Program-made: the position numbers and the translations under genes | Assembly (NCBI RefSeq): GCF_023634065.1 | Contig: NZ_JALKCV010000003.1 | Coordinates: forward strand, 186,001 to 250,000 | Direction: 5' to 3' | DNA length: 64,000 nt | From: Microbulbifer litoralis | GTDB lineage: Bacteria > Pseudomonadota > Gammaproteobacteria > Pseudomonadales > Cellvibrionaceae | The notes under the pieces: model-generated | Told to the model about the DNA's origin: nothing | Database searches by the model: none | Seen by the model: the letters and a program-made list of their open reading frames with translations, nothing else | In this document: piece after piece, positions 26,813-36,399 of the stretch | Layout of the letters: the number at the start of each line of letters is the position of its first letter | Position numbering within the stretch: position 1 is the first letter of the stretch

Positions 26813-27979
26813 TCAGGAAGCGTCGGAAGGCTGCAACTTGACCAGGTTGTTCAATACACCTTCCAAGCCGCCATACACGGAGATCTTGTCGATCCGTGCG
26901 GTCACCCGCTCCAATGCCTCGAGTTCCTTCAGGCGCATCAGCACCGGGCTGTTTTCCATCATCTTGGCGGTGTTGTGCAGCGATCGCATGGCCTGGGTTT
27001 CCTCCCGGCGCTTGATCAGGTTGGCTTCGGACTCCTTCTGGGCCTCTACGACCTGGTTCAGGATCTGCTTCATATCGCCCGGCAGGATGATGTCCTTGAC
27101 CCCCACGGTTGCGATTTCGATGCCGTATTCGGCCAGTTTCTCGCGCACGTCCCGGGCGATACCGAGGTTCAGGCTGTCCTTGTCTTCCAGCAGTTCGTCC
27201 AGGCTCTGGGTACCCACGGCTTCGCGCAGGCGCAGCTGTAGTTCGCGGTAGATGAACTCGGCATATTTGCCCAGCTTCATAACGGCCTTTTCCGGGTCCA
27301 GTACCTTGTAGCTGGCGCTCAGGTTGATGCGCAGGCTGACGCGGTCTTTGGTCAGGATTTCCTGGCCGCTGACTTCCACGGTCTGCAGGCGCAGGTCCAC
27401 CAGCTGTACGCCGATGGAGCGGTTGCACTTCCAGAAGCCGTAGCTGCCCGGCACCAGCCGCTGTTCCAGCTTGCCGTTGACGGTCAGCAGGCCCACGTGC
27501 TCGTCCGGCACCTCGACATACTGCACCGCGGAACCGGCGGCCGCGCTTCTGCCCACCCTGGAGCCGCGGCCGAGCAGGCGCACGAGTTTTTCATCGATGG
27601 TGTACTGCTCGCTGATGTCGACGATCTCCACACGCACCTGCTCCACGCCTTTCCACACCGGCAGGAAGCTGCCCGGCGCGAGGATATCCACCAGGCGGCC
27701 GTCGCGGTACAACAGGCCGACCTCGGTGTCGCTCAGGTCGTAGGACTCGATATAAGGTGCCAGCTTTTCCGCCTGGCTGTTGAGCAGGAACTTGGCACTC
27801 AACGCGGCGTTGGCACGCTCGAAAATTACGTTGCTGATATCGTAGCGCTCGACGCGGACATCCCCGCCCAGCTGCAGGATACGGTGGCGGCCCGGCTCGA
27901 GAACGCGGATAAACCGGTTTCTGCGAAACAGGAAGGCGCGCTCGTTATCGGCAATATCAACATTTTTCCATATAAACAC
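26813..27979 (-). CDS. Slipin / SPFH (band 7) protein of the rtc locus
   Basis: 388 residues from the GTG at 27979 (GGAG 7 bases upstream). Residues about 1-190 contain three copies of one motif: ERAFLFRRNRFIRVLEPGRH, EVGLLYRDGRLVDILAPGSF and HVGLLTVNGKLEQRLVPGSY. Each is followed by an aromatic/Arg-rich strand and V-D-I/L. The SPFH core and a helical oligomerisation tail (LREAVGTQSLDELL to KRREETQAMRSLHN) follow. No transmembrane helix is seen, unlike classical slipins. Slipins recur beside bacterial rtcBA and are thought to scaffold the RNA-repair proteins at membranes; that role is inferred. It is the last gene of the rtc transcription unit. Confidence 0.9.
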   Translation of the reverse strand: MFIWKNVDIADNERAFLFRRNRFIRVLEPGRHRILQLGGDVRVERYDISNVIFERANAALSAKFLLNSQAEKLAPYIESYDLSDTEVGLLYRDGRLVDILAPGSFLPVWKGVEQVRVEIVDISEQYTIDEKLVRLLGRGSRVGRSAAAGSAVQYVEVPDEHVGLLTVNGKLEQRLVPGSYGFWKCNRSIGVQLVDLRLQTVEVSGQEILTKDRVSLRINLSASYKVLDPEKAVMKLGKYAEFIYRELQLRLREAVGTQSLDELLEDKDSLNLGIARDVREKLAEYGIEIATVGVKDIILPGDMKQILNQVVEAQKESEANLIKRREETQAMRSLHNTAKMMENSPVLMRLKELEALERVTARIDKISVYGGLEGVLNNLVKLQPSDAS

Positions 27980-28309
27980 TTTACTTCTCCGTCTGTTGAT
28001 TACCCCTGTTCGGTGCGCACGGCGCAGCCTGCGGCCCCATTGGGCCCGGGTAATCGAGGGTGAGGCCCACCCGGAAACGCGGAGGGCGACGGCTTGAACC
28101 GGGCAGGTCGCGCGGCCAGCGGCCGGACCAGCCGTCGTCAGGGGAAGGTGCATGTGCACGCGCCCGATCGGTCGGCGAGTCCGGCTTGGCCGAACAACGT
28201 GCCGGGTTTCCCACCACCGGCGTCCGCGCCCCGGCGCCCTGAGACGCTGAATGCCGTCTCCCCGGGGGGATCCGTTTATCAGCGAATCGGGACCATGGGC
28301 CTCTTACTG
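27980..28309 (-). other. GC-rich untranslated spacer before the slipin gene
   Basis: No coding sequence. On the minus strand it contains a clear hairpin GAGACG/CGTCTC (about 28238-28260) and a CCGGTTCAAGCC T-loop-like sequence near 28095. Long GC-rich dyads around 28030-28060 follow. It probably forms structured leader or intercistronic RNA between the tRNA-like element and the slipin start. Confidence 0.45.
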
Positions 28310-28460
28310 CTTTTGAATGAGGGGATTTGAACCCCAGGCTTTCGCCTTTTCCACATGTCGTTGGGAAAACGAGGTAACTTTGGCAGGACTCGAACCCGCT
28401 ACCCGCCGATTGCTCGGCTGCTCTACCCGATGAGCTACAAAGTTGTGTTCGGGTCATTCC
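28310..28460 (-). ncRNA. Larger structured RNA enclosing the tRNA-like element
   Basis: Minus strand. GAATGA (28454-28459) can pair with TCATTC (28315-28320). Directly before the 3' strand sits a second T-arm, GGGG/CCCC with loop TTCAAAT (28321-28335), stacked as in a tRNA. Between the inner tRNA-like module and this arm are two small hairpins: TCGTT/AACGA and AGGC-GAAA-GCCT (a GNRA tetraloop). The whole is either one nested RNA or two tandem tRNA-like modules, the second degenerate. Ends and promoter are not determined; it may be cut from the rtc transcript. Confidence 0.55.
28373..28444 (-). ncRNA. tRNA-like RNA with GCAA tetraloop instead of an anticodon loop
   Basis: Read on the minus strand, every tRNA element is present in register. 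A 7-bp acceptor AACTTTG/CAAAGTT is followed by T8-A9 and a D-stem GCTC/GAGC with loop ATCGGGTA (A14, G18-G19 and A21 kept). Then come A26, a 5-bp anticodon-position stem GCCGA/TCGGC, and a 5-base variable region. The T-stem GCGGG/CCTGC closes loop TTCGAGT. The anticodon loop is replaced by the four bases GCAA, so no codon can be read. The 3' end continues A-C-C-T, one base short of a CCA tail. It lies between rtcA and the slipin gene in the direction of transcription. Such tRNA mimics are known from Y RNAs in rtc operons. Confidence 0.8.
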
Positions 28461-28664
28461 CCGCTCGGTACACAGCAGGCCAGTGGCCCTTGCGCCGGGC
28501 TGGCATACAGAACCAGCTCCGCTGAACGGACATTGTCCCCAAACTCTTTTACAACCCGCTGCACACGGCAACTGGTCAGTATTCTTTTACCGGCACATCC
28601 CCTGTGCGATCTTTCATCCGGTGATTCTACTTGAGAGGGCGCGCGGTTTGCGACGGCAGCAACG

Positions 28665-29675
28665 CTACACCGTCACGCGCCAGGCGAGTTCGCTTTCCCT
28701 CTCCACTTTTACATCGGCGCCGGTGAACTGCCGTATCACGGCGATGTTCGTCAGCAGGTGCGCGCTGGGCTGCAGCGTCGTGAAGCTACCGCCCTTGCCC
28801 AGCACCATCGGCAGCAACAGCTGGTCGGCCAGGTGTTCGCCCACCGGCACACCGGATTGCAAGTACCGCTTCAGCTCGGTGGCGGCGCGACCGGCTACCC
28901 GTTCGGCACTCAGGCCTTTCTCACCCACTTCCTCGATCACTTCGGTGACCTGCTGCGAGAAAACCCGCAGCGAAACGATATTGCCGGGACCGGCGGACTC
29001 CACTTGCCGCTGGTGCAGTTCTTCGGCTGGCCAGTGGCATTTTTTATGGATCTGCTGCAGTTCCCGCTCGGCGACGTGCGCCGCTATCCGCGCAGACGTC
29101 ACCACGGCTTCCCTTTTCAGCAGATCACCGCGGCTGGTCAGGTGCAGGGGCTGCAGCTGCCGCGCCGGCTGGAGCTGCGCCCGCCAGCGGCCGCCGCCGG
29201 CCGGGTAGAAGCCGAAGCGTTCCAGTGCCACTTGTGCCCGGTATCCCATCCGCGCCATCAGTGGCAGGAAGGCCAGCTGGATAAAGTCGAAGCTGGGCGC
29301 GCTGCCGTTGTGGGTACCGCCCTCCAGGCAGAGCTCACTCTCGCCATCGGCCAGCAGCAGCGGCAGCAGTACCGTCTGGAATACCAGGCTGGTGCTGCCG
29401 GCGGAGCCGATGGCGAGCGGGTATTTTCCCGGCTTTACCCGGCCCGGCTCGAACACCACGTCGGTGGAGCCCAGTGCATCGCCGGTGATCTGCGCATCGC
29501 TGATATCCCGACCGACGCGCAGGCAGGCGAGGTGCTGGCGCAGCAGGCCCGGCTTGCGACGGCCGGCGCGGATGTTCTTGATGCGCACCGGTTGTTGCAG
29601 ACACAGGGACAGCGTCAGCGACGAGCGGAATATCTGGCCGCCGCCTTCACCCTGTGAGCCGTCGATAATCAACAT
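28665..29675 (-). CDS. rtcA: RNA 3'-terminal phosphate cyclase
   Basis: 336 residues, standard RtcA length. RtcA uses ATP to turn RNA 3'-phosphates into 2',3'-cyclic phosphates and can adenylate 5'-phosphates. Family marks are MLIIDGSQGEGGGQIFRSSL at the start, the GGTHNGSAPSFDFIQLAFLP region, ERFGFYPAGGGRWRAQL, and the nucleotidyl-accepting His in GVPVGEHLADQLLLPM. It is transcribed after rtcB from the sigma-54 promoter at 31124-31139, with a 135-bp spacer carrying a small palindrome. Cytosolic. Downstream on the same strand are the tRNA-like RNA and the slipin gene. Confidence 0.96.
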   Translation of the reverse strand: MLIIDGSQGEGGGQIFRSSLTLSLCLQQPVRIKNIRAGRRKPGLLRQHLACLRVGRDISDAQITGDALGSTDVVFEPGRVKPGKYPLAIGSAGSTSLVFQTVLLPLLLADGESELCLEGGTHNGSAPSFDFIQLAFLPLMARMGYRAQVALERFGFYPAGGGRWRAQLQPARQLQPLHLTSRGDLLKREAVVTSARIAAHVAERELQQIHKKCHWPAEELHQRQVESAGPGNIVSLRVFSQQVTEVIEEVGEKGLSAERVAGRAATELKRYLQSGVPVGEHLADQLLLPMVLGKGGSFTTLQPSAHLLTNIAVIRQFTGADVKVERESELAWRVTV

Positions 29676-29767
29676 TTTCTTATTCCTTTCCGCCTTTACA
29701 TCGGGCGGTGATCAAATTCGCTTGCGTCATTCCCCGGAAGCAGGCGCCCGTTAGCTATCGGGTTTCT

Positions 29768-29793
29768 GGATTCCCGCGTTCGCGGGAATGACG
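29768..29793. repeat. Short palindrome between rtcB and rtcA
   Basis: GGATTCCCGCG/CGCGGGAAT dyad with a TT loop, of the same general class as other short extragenic palindromes here. It could attenuate transcription or stabilise an mRNA end between rtcB and rtcA. Confidence 0.6.
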
Positions 29794-29810
29794 ATACCTT
29801 TTGAAGGGCC

Positions 29811-31037
<1,227 letters not shown>

Positions 31038-31123
31038 TGTTCTTTTCCCTGTTCCGATGCGTTGGCGGTGCTGTTCGCGTTTGCGTTGCCCGCTGTTGGC
31101 CCCTCTCATTGCCAGGAAGGTAT

Positions 31124-31139
31124 TGCCAGGAAAGTGCCA
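31124..31139 (-). promoter_or_regulatory. Sigma-54 promoter of rtcB
   Basis: On the minus strand TGGCAC (-24) is followed after 5 bases by TGGCA (-12). The GG and GC elements have exactly the spacing required by RpoN. The expected transcript start is about 31112, some 75 bases before the rtcB start codon. The neighbouring divergent gene encodes the matching sigma-54 activator RtcR. Confidence 0.8.
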
Positions 31140-31286
31140 ACGTTGCGCAAGACGTCAAAAAAAGTTTCAAGTGATTGATTTATAAGAACTTATTTTTTCT
31201 TTAAGGCAACTTATCCACAACTTGTGCAAAAGTCAGATTGCGCATTATCTATCTTTTTCGATAGCAGACTTTTATATTCGATAACC

Positions 31287-32900
31287 ATGAAAACAGTAGC
31301 CATCAGTATTCTCGGCACCACCATGGATCGGCGCGGCAAGGGCAACAAGCGCTGGGACAAGTGGCGGCCGACCGTTTCCATGTTCCAGCACGAGGATCTG
31401 CTGATCGATCGGCTGGAGCTGTTGTTCGACAACCACTCCCAGGGCCTGGCCGACCAGGTGACGGAGGATATCGCCCGCGTGTCGCCGGAGACGGAGGTGG
31501 TGCACCATCGGGTGAATTTCGGCGATCCGTGGGATTTCGAGACGGTGTACAGCCAACTGCTGGATTTCGCCCACGGCTACCGGTTCCGCCCCAACCGGGA
31601 AAATTACCTGGTGCATATCACCACCGGTACCCACGTGGCACAGATCTGTCTCTACCTGCTGACCGAGGCCGGCTACCTGCCCGGCCAGCTGCTGCAGACG
31701 GCGCCGGCAAAGCGCGACAGCAACCTGCCGGGGCAATACCAGGTCATCAACCTGGACCTGTCCAAGTACGACCAGATCGCGTCGCGCTTTCGCAGGGAGC
31801 ACGAGGAGGGCACCGTCTACCTGAAGGGCGGCATCGAGACCAACAACGCCGCCTTCAATCGCATGATCGAGCAGCTGGAAAAAGTCTCCATCCGCTCCAA
31901 CGCGCCCATCCTGATTACCGGCCCCACCGGCGCGGGCAAGACCCAGCTGGCGCAGCGGGTGTACGAACTGCGCAGACAGCGCGGCAAGCTCGAGGGCCGG
32001 CTGGTGGCCATCAACTGCGCCACGCTGAAGGGCGAGAACACCATGTCGGCGCTGTTCGGCCACAAGAAAGGGGCCTTCACCGGCGCTACCGCCGACCGCG
32101 CGGGGCTGCTGAAAGAGGCCCACAAGGGCCTGCTGTTCCTGGACGAGATCGGCGAGCTGGGCCTGGACGAACAGGCGATGCTGCTGCGCGCGATCGAGGA
32201 CAAACGCTTTATCCCGTTCGGCTCCGACCGCGAGGCGAGCAGCGATTTCCAGCTGATTGCCGGCACCAATAAAGACCTGGCACAGAGAGCCCGGGAGGGC
32301 AGCTTCCGCGCCGACCTGCTGGCCCGCATCGACCTGTGGACCTACGAGCTGCCCTCACTGAAGGAGCGGATCGAGGATCTGGAACCGAATATCGATTACG
32401 AGCTGGAGACCTTTTCCAACAGGGCCGGGCACCTGGTCAGTTTCAACAAGGCGGCGCGGCAACGGTACCTCGCCTTCGGCCGCTCAGCGGAGGCCAGCTG
32501 GTCGGCCAATTTCCGCGATCTGAATGCCAGCATCACGCGCATGGGCACGCTCGCGGATGGCGGGCGGATTACCGTCGGCGTAGTCGATGAAGAGATCCGC
32601 CGCCTGAAGCGCAAGTGGCAGGCCTCGACGGATGGCGACGACAATCCCGGGGCGGCGATCGAGAGGGTGCTCGGGGAGGGCAGCAGTGCGGAGATGGATT
32701 ACTACGACCAGCTGAAACTGGCCGCGCTGATCCGGGTCTGCCAAAACGCCAGCTCGATGGCGGAGGCGGGCAGGAAGCTGTTCGATGTGAGCCGGCGGGC
32801 GAAGAAATCGAACAACGACTCACATCGCGTCAGGCAGTTACTGGAGAAGTATGGAATCCGGTTTGAGGAGCTAAAGGAATTTGACCAGACGGTCGCATAA
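31287..32900 (+). CDS. rtcR: RtcR, CARF-domain sigma-54 activator of RNA repair
   Basis: 537 residues. The start at 31287 is chosen because it yields KTVAISILGTTMDRRGKGNK, the known N-terminus; an upstream in-frame ATG at 31224 adds an unconserved tail. Residues 1-180 are the CARF-type sensor, with LVHITTGTHVAQICLYLL, which senses RNA-damage ligands. The AAA+ domain has Walker A GPTGAGKTQLAQ, the sigma-54 contact loop KGAFTGATADRAG and Walker B LLFLDEIGELG. The C-terminal helix-turn-helix region ends with LFDVSRRAKKSNNDSHRVRQ. It diverges from rtcB and should activate the promoter at 31124-31139. Confidence 0.96.
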   Translation: MKTVAISILGTTMDRRGKGNKRWDKWRPTVSMFQHEDLLIDRLELLFDNHSQGLADQVTEDIARVSPETEVVHHRVNFGDPWDFETVYSQLLDFAHGYRFRPNRENYLVHITTGTHVAQICLYLLTEAGYLPGQLLQTAPAKRDSNLPGQYQVINLDLSKYDQIASRFRREHEEGTVYLKGGIETNNAAFNRMIEQLEKVSIRSNAPILITGPTGAGKTQLAQRVYELRRQRGKLEGRLVAINCATLKGENTMSALFGHKKGAFTGATADRAGLLKEAHKGLLFLDEIGELGLDEQAMLLRAIEDKRFIPFGSDREASSDFQLIAGTNKDLAQRAREGSFRADLLARIDLWTYELPSLKERIEDLEPNIDYELETFSNRAGHLVSFNKAARQRYLAFGRSAEASWSANFRDLNASITRMGTLADGGRITVGVVDEEIRRLKRKWQASTDGDDNPGAAIERVLGEGSSAEMDYYDQLKLAALIRVCQNASSMAEAGRKLFDVSRRAKKSNNDSHRVRQLLEKYGIRFEELKEFDQTVA

Positions 32901-33009
32901 GTATTCGGCGCAGACTCAGCATATAGCCATTTATATGTAAACTCTTAGGCTCTAAATTTACATATGAAATCTCATGTGTAAGGCCGGCCCTGGTCTTTTT
33001 CCACAGCCC

Positions 33010-34163
33010 TTAGCGATCAAACAGATCCAGATAACGGCCAAAGAAAAATACGCGGTTGCGCTGATAGCCTGTTACCTCGTGCAACACCCCGTCATCAACC
33101 ATCTTTTTCAACAGGGCCGACGCGGTCTGGTGACTAACCTCCAGCAGTGCTGCAGCACCATTCGCTGTAATGGCCGGGCGGCGATACAGGTGTCTGAGCA
33201 GGATCTGTGCCTTTTCAGCCCGCTTCCCGTAACCCAGGATGAGTGTATCCATTTCCTGGCGCAGTGCGAGAATCCCCTGAAAGGTTTCCTTGCCTTTGCT
33301 CGCCGTTTCAACCACTGCCGACAGAAAAAAGCGTACCCAATGCCGCATATCATTGGAAACCCGTACCCTGGTCAACGCATCGTAGTAACTGCCGCGGTTG
33401 CGCTCAAAGAAATCCGACAGGTACAGAGAGGGTTTCCTGAGTAATCCTTTGCCGACCAGGTACAGGGTCACCAAAAGGCGTCCGATACGACCATTGCCAT
33501 CCAGAAATGGATGAATGGTTTCAAACTGGTAGTGACTCAGGGCAATACGAATCAACTCTGGAACATTGATATTCTCGTTGTGCCAGAACAATTCCAGATC
33601 GGCCATCAGTGCAGGAACCTGATCCTGATGGGGCGGCACAAAAGCAGCATCCACCAAGCTGCTACCCCCAATCCAGTTCTGGCTGACACGAAACTCGCCG
33701 GGGGTCTTGTGTTCCCCACGAACACCCTGCATCAATATGGCATGGGTCTGCTTCAGCAGGCGATTTGACAACGGCAGTCGTCCCAATTGCGCAATAGCCT
33801 CGTTGATGGCCTGCACATAATTGCGCACCTCCATCCAGTCGTTGCGTTTTCCGGAGCCACTTGCGCGGCATCATCCAGCACCGCTTCGTCCATCTGTGTC
33901 TGGGTGCCCTCGATACGCGATGAAGTATTTGCCTCCTTGGTAATATGCATTTGAATAAAAAGATCCACGTCCGGCACTATCAGGGTGAAAGCGTCCAACT
34001 CCGCCAGAGCGCGGGAAGCTTTCTCTAGCAGGGTATTGATCACCGGATCTTCCCAGTGCCACTCCCGATTGATTGTGACTGGATCAAAGCTTTTGTATTG
34101 ATACTGCTGAATCCAGTTGCCCGCCTCAAAGCTTTCAAATTTTACCGGCACATCCTGATCCAT
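33010..34163 (-). pseudogene. fic: Fic family AMPylase/transferase gene with a one-base frameshift
   Basis: Two overlapping frames together make one Fic protein. The N-terminal part (start ATG 34163, AGGAG upstream) carries the auto-inhibitory helix motif S-x-x-x-E-G in ANTSSRIEGTQTQ. The C-terminal part carries the perfect active-site HPFLDGNGRIGRLL and a winged-helix end. The frames join at a run of four T on the plus strand (33847-33850). One extra A on the coding strand there would restore APEKRNDWMEVRNY, typical of Fic proteins. It is either a real inactivating deletion or a homopolymer sequencing error. Target unknown; it lies right behind rtcR but in the opposite orientation. Confidence 0.85.
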
Positions 34164-34245
34164 CAGTCGACCACTCCTGTTTCGCTCGCCCATTTATTGG
34201 CTGTGAGTTTGCCAGAAGGTTAAGGAGATGTCGTCCGGGGCGCAG

Positions 34246-35148
34246 TCAGGCGGCCTCGCCAAAAATCAGCGACTTGTGTGCCGCCATCCCCGCCATGGCC
34301 CCATCCGCCATCGCAAAGGTCACACTGCCCGCCGCGCGCGCGGTGTCGCCGCAGGCGAATACAGCGGGCACCGAAGTCGCCTGCATGTTATCGGTCTGGA
34401 TGACGCGCCCCACCGGGCTTTCCTCGAAGGCGCAGCCGAGTTGTTGCGCGAGCGGGCTGGCAGGTTCCAGTGTTGATACGACAAACAGGCCGGCCAGTTC
34501 GACAGTGCGGCCGTCGCGCAGGTGAACGGTGGCTTCGCCCTCCCCCGCCAGTTCTGCGACCGGTTCCGCCTCGATACTGACATTGCGCGCCGCCAGCTGG
34601 CGCGATGCCTCCGCATCCGGTTCGACGATACCGTTGGTAAACAGCGTGGTCGGGCCCCAGTCCGGCAGCATCAGCGCCTGGTGGATCGACATTTCATTGA
34701 CGCCGAGTACGCCCAACGGGCCACCGTCGAGTTCATAGCCGTGGCAGTAGGGACAGTGGAAGACGGATCTGCCCCAGCGCTCGGCCAGGCCGGGCAGGTC
34801 CGGCAATTGATCGCGCACGCCGTTGGCGAGAATCAGGCGCCGGGCCTCGAAAGCATCTCCCGTTTCGGTCTGCACGCGGAAAGTATCACCGTCGCGCCCG
34901 ACGAACCTGGCGACAGTTTCGATCCAGGTAACGGTGGGGTATTTCAGCAACTGGGCGCGGGCGTCGTCGGCGATCGCCGATGGCGCGCGGCCGTCCTGGC
35001 CCAGGATGCCGTGGGCGTGTTCGGCAAAGCGGTTGCGGCGCTGGCCGGCGTCCAGCACCAGCACACTGCGGCGCGCGCGCGCCAACTGCAGGGCCGCGGC
35101 CATGCCGGCGTAGCTGCCGCCGACGATCAGTACATCGTGAATCGCCAT
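34246..35148 (-). CDS. NAD(P)/FAD oxidoreductase, thioredoxin-reductase-like
   Basis: 300 residues from the ATG at 35148, which has a perfect AAGGAGGT. It contains the FAD-binding DVLIVGGSYAGMAAALQLAR, the redox-active pair FHCPYCHGYE (C-x-x-C), and the C-terminal FAD motif VFACGDTARAAGSVTFAMAD. It lacks a separate thioredoxin-binding extension. It probably reduces a disulfide or small electrophile in the cytosol. It is the third gene of a unit with the methyltransferase and Rrf2 regulator upstream, a grouping common in proteobacteria. The natural substrate is unknown. Confidence 0.92.
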   Translation of the reverse strand: MAIHDVLIVGGSYAGMAAALQLARARRSVLVLDAGQRRNRFAEHAHGILGQDGRAPSAIADDARAQLLKYPTVTWIETVARFVGRDGDTFRVQTETGDAFEARRLILANGVRDQLPDLPGLAERWGRSVFHCPYCHGYELDGGPLGVLGVNEMSIHQALMLPDWGPTTLFTNGIVEPDAEASRQLAARNVSIEAEPVAELAGEGEATVHLRDGRTVELAGLFVVSTLEPASPLAQQLGCAFEESPVGRVIQTDNMQATSVPAVFACGDTARAAGSVTFAMADGAMAGMAAHKSLIFGEAA

Positions 35149-35187
35149 TGCGATACCTCCTTTAAAGGGCAAATTCGGCCTGTCTGT

Positions 35188-35898
35188 TCACTGGCCCTGC
35201 GGAGATCGGGCCGCATACCAACCGCGTATCAAGCCCGCCTGGTAAAAAGGTGTCGGCGGCTGGAAGCCACCGGATTCGATCATGGCTTCCACTTCCGCCG
35301 GTGGCAGTACGGCGACGTCGCGGCCATAGGCGCTGCGGATGCGTTCCAGTTCGCCGGGCGGAATATCGCCGGCGCCGCGCATCATGCGGAACCACACTTC
35401 CAGCAATTTTTCGTAGGTTGCCGATTCCCTGTCGAACGACAGGTCCGAACTGGCCAGTATTCCGCCCGGCCGCAACCGCCGGGCAATATCGCGGAAGAAA
35501 CCGACGCGCGCCTCGCGCTGCAGGATAAATTGCGATACCAGCAGCGCGCTGGCGCCGTGGAAGTCGGCGGAATCGGCGAGTGACTCGAGATAGTCCCGAT
35601 GGAAGGAGCAGCGTTCGGCAAAGCCCGCTTTGTCGGCGTGGCCGCGGCAGACTTCCAGCATCGCCGCGGAGGGTTCCACCACGGTAAAGTGCCAGTGTGG
35701 GAAATTGTCGGCGAGAAAACGCAGCTCCGCGCCAGTGCCGGCCCCCACACAGAGAAAGTGGGCATCTGCGGGGAGGTCGGAAAACACCGAGCCCATCAGC
35801 AGGTGCAGTGCCTGGTTGAGCGGCGCCAGCTGGCGCCACTGTTCGTCGTAGGTGGCGGCCTGCTGGTCGAACGCCTTGCGTATTGAATCCCGTTGCAT
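35188..35898 (-). CDS. Class I SAM-dependent methyltransferase
   Basis: 236 residues with the Rossmann-type SAM motif FLCVGAGTGAELRFLADNFP (motif I), an acidic VVEPSAAMLEVCRGHADKAG (motif II) and GGILASSDLSFDRES near motif IV. The acceptor is unknown. It lies 40 bp upstream of the FAD oxidoreductase start and 48 bp downstream of the Rrf2 stop, so one operon is likely. It overlaps none of its neighbours. Confidence 0.88.
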   Translation of the reverse strand: MQRDSIRKAFDQQAATYDEQWRQLAPLNQALHLLMGSVFSDLPADAHFLCVGAGTGAELRFLADNFPHWHFTVVEPSAAMLEVCRGHADKAGFAERCSFHRDYLESLADSADFHGASALLVSQFILQREARVGFFRDIARRLRPGGILASSDLSFDRESATYEKLLEVWFRMMRGAGDIPPGELERIRSAYGRDVAVLPPAEVEAMIESGGFQPPTPFYQAGLIRGWYAARSPQGQ

Positions 35899-35946
35899 CT
35901 CGCTTCTCCGATCGATTGTTCGGCCCGAACTGGGTTCGCTGGCGAA

Positions 35947-36399
35947 TCACTGCCGGTTGGCGCACTCCCGCTGGCCGCTCTTCATACGCAGACGGAAGTC
36001 CCGGCTCAGCGCCGCCAGGGTGATGGTGCGGAAGCGGTCCAGCAGCAGCGCCTCGGCCTCGCTGAAGGCGTCGCTCATGGCCGCGTTCACGGCTTGCTCC
36101 ACCAGGCAGCCGGGGGACTCGGTGCGGTGGCCCAGCGCCAGCACGTCGGGCGCACCGAGGGCGACGTGGATATCGTAGAGGGTGACCTGCTCCAGATCGC
36201 AGGCCAGCCGCCAGCCGCCGCCGTGGCCCTTTTCCGACTGCACCAGTCCCTGCTTGCGCAGGCCACCGAGAATGCGGCGGATCACCACCGGGTTGGTCTG
36301 CATCATGCCCGCCAGGGCCTCGGAAGTGACCGGCCCGTCGGTATCCGACATGTGCAGGAGGACGTGGAGTACGCCGGAAAGTCTGCTGTCTCTTTTCAT
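35947..36399 (-). CDS. Rrf2 family transcriptional regulator
   Basis: 150 residues from the ATG at 36399. An upstream in-frame start at 36435 would run through the operator and adds an unconserved tail. The start [18 protein letters not shown] is family-typical. The winged helix is [20 protein letters not shown] with wing [15 protein letters not shown]. Only one Cys (SPGCLVEQ) is near the usual cluster region, so it is not of the three-Cys Fe-S IscR/NsrR type. It probably senses a thiol-reactive or small-molecule signal and represses its own operon via the inverted repeat at its start codon. Confidence 0.9.
   Translation of the reverse strand: MKRDSRLSGVLHVLLHMSDTDGPVTSEALAGMMQTNPVVIRRILGGLRKQGLVQSEKGHGGGWRLACDLEQVTLYDIHVALGAPDVLALGHRTESPGCLVEQAVNAAMSDAFSEAEALLLDRFRTITLAALSRDFRLRMKSGQRECANRQ

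Noticed and set aside
28183-28211. Possible sigma-54 site before the slipin gene (CGGCACG ... TCGGC on the minus strand)
   Set aside because: The GG-to-GC spacing is one base too long and the -12 element is poor.
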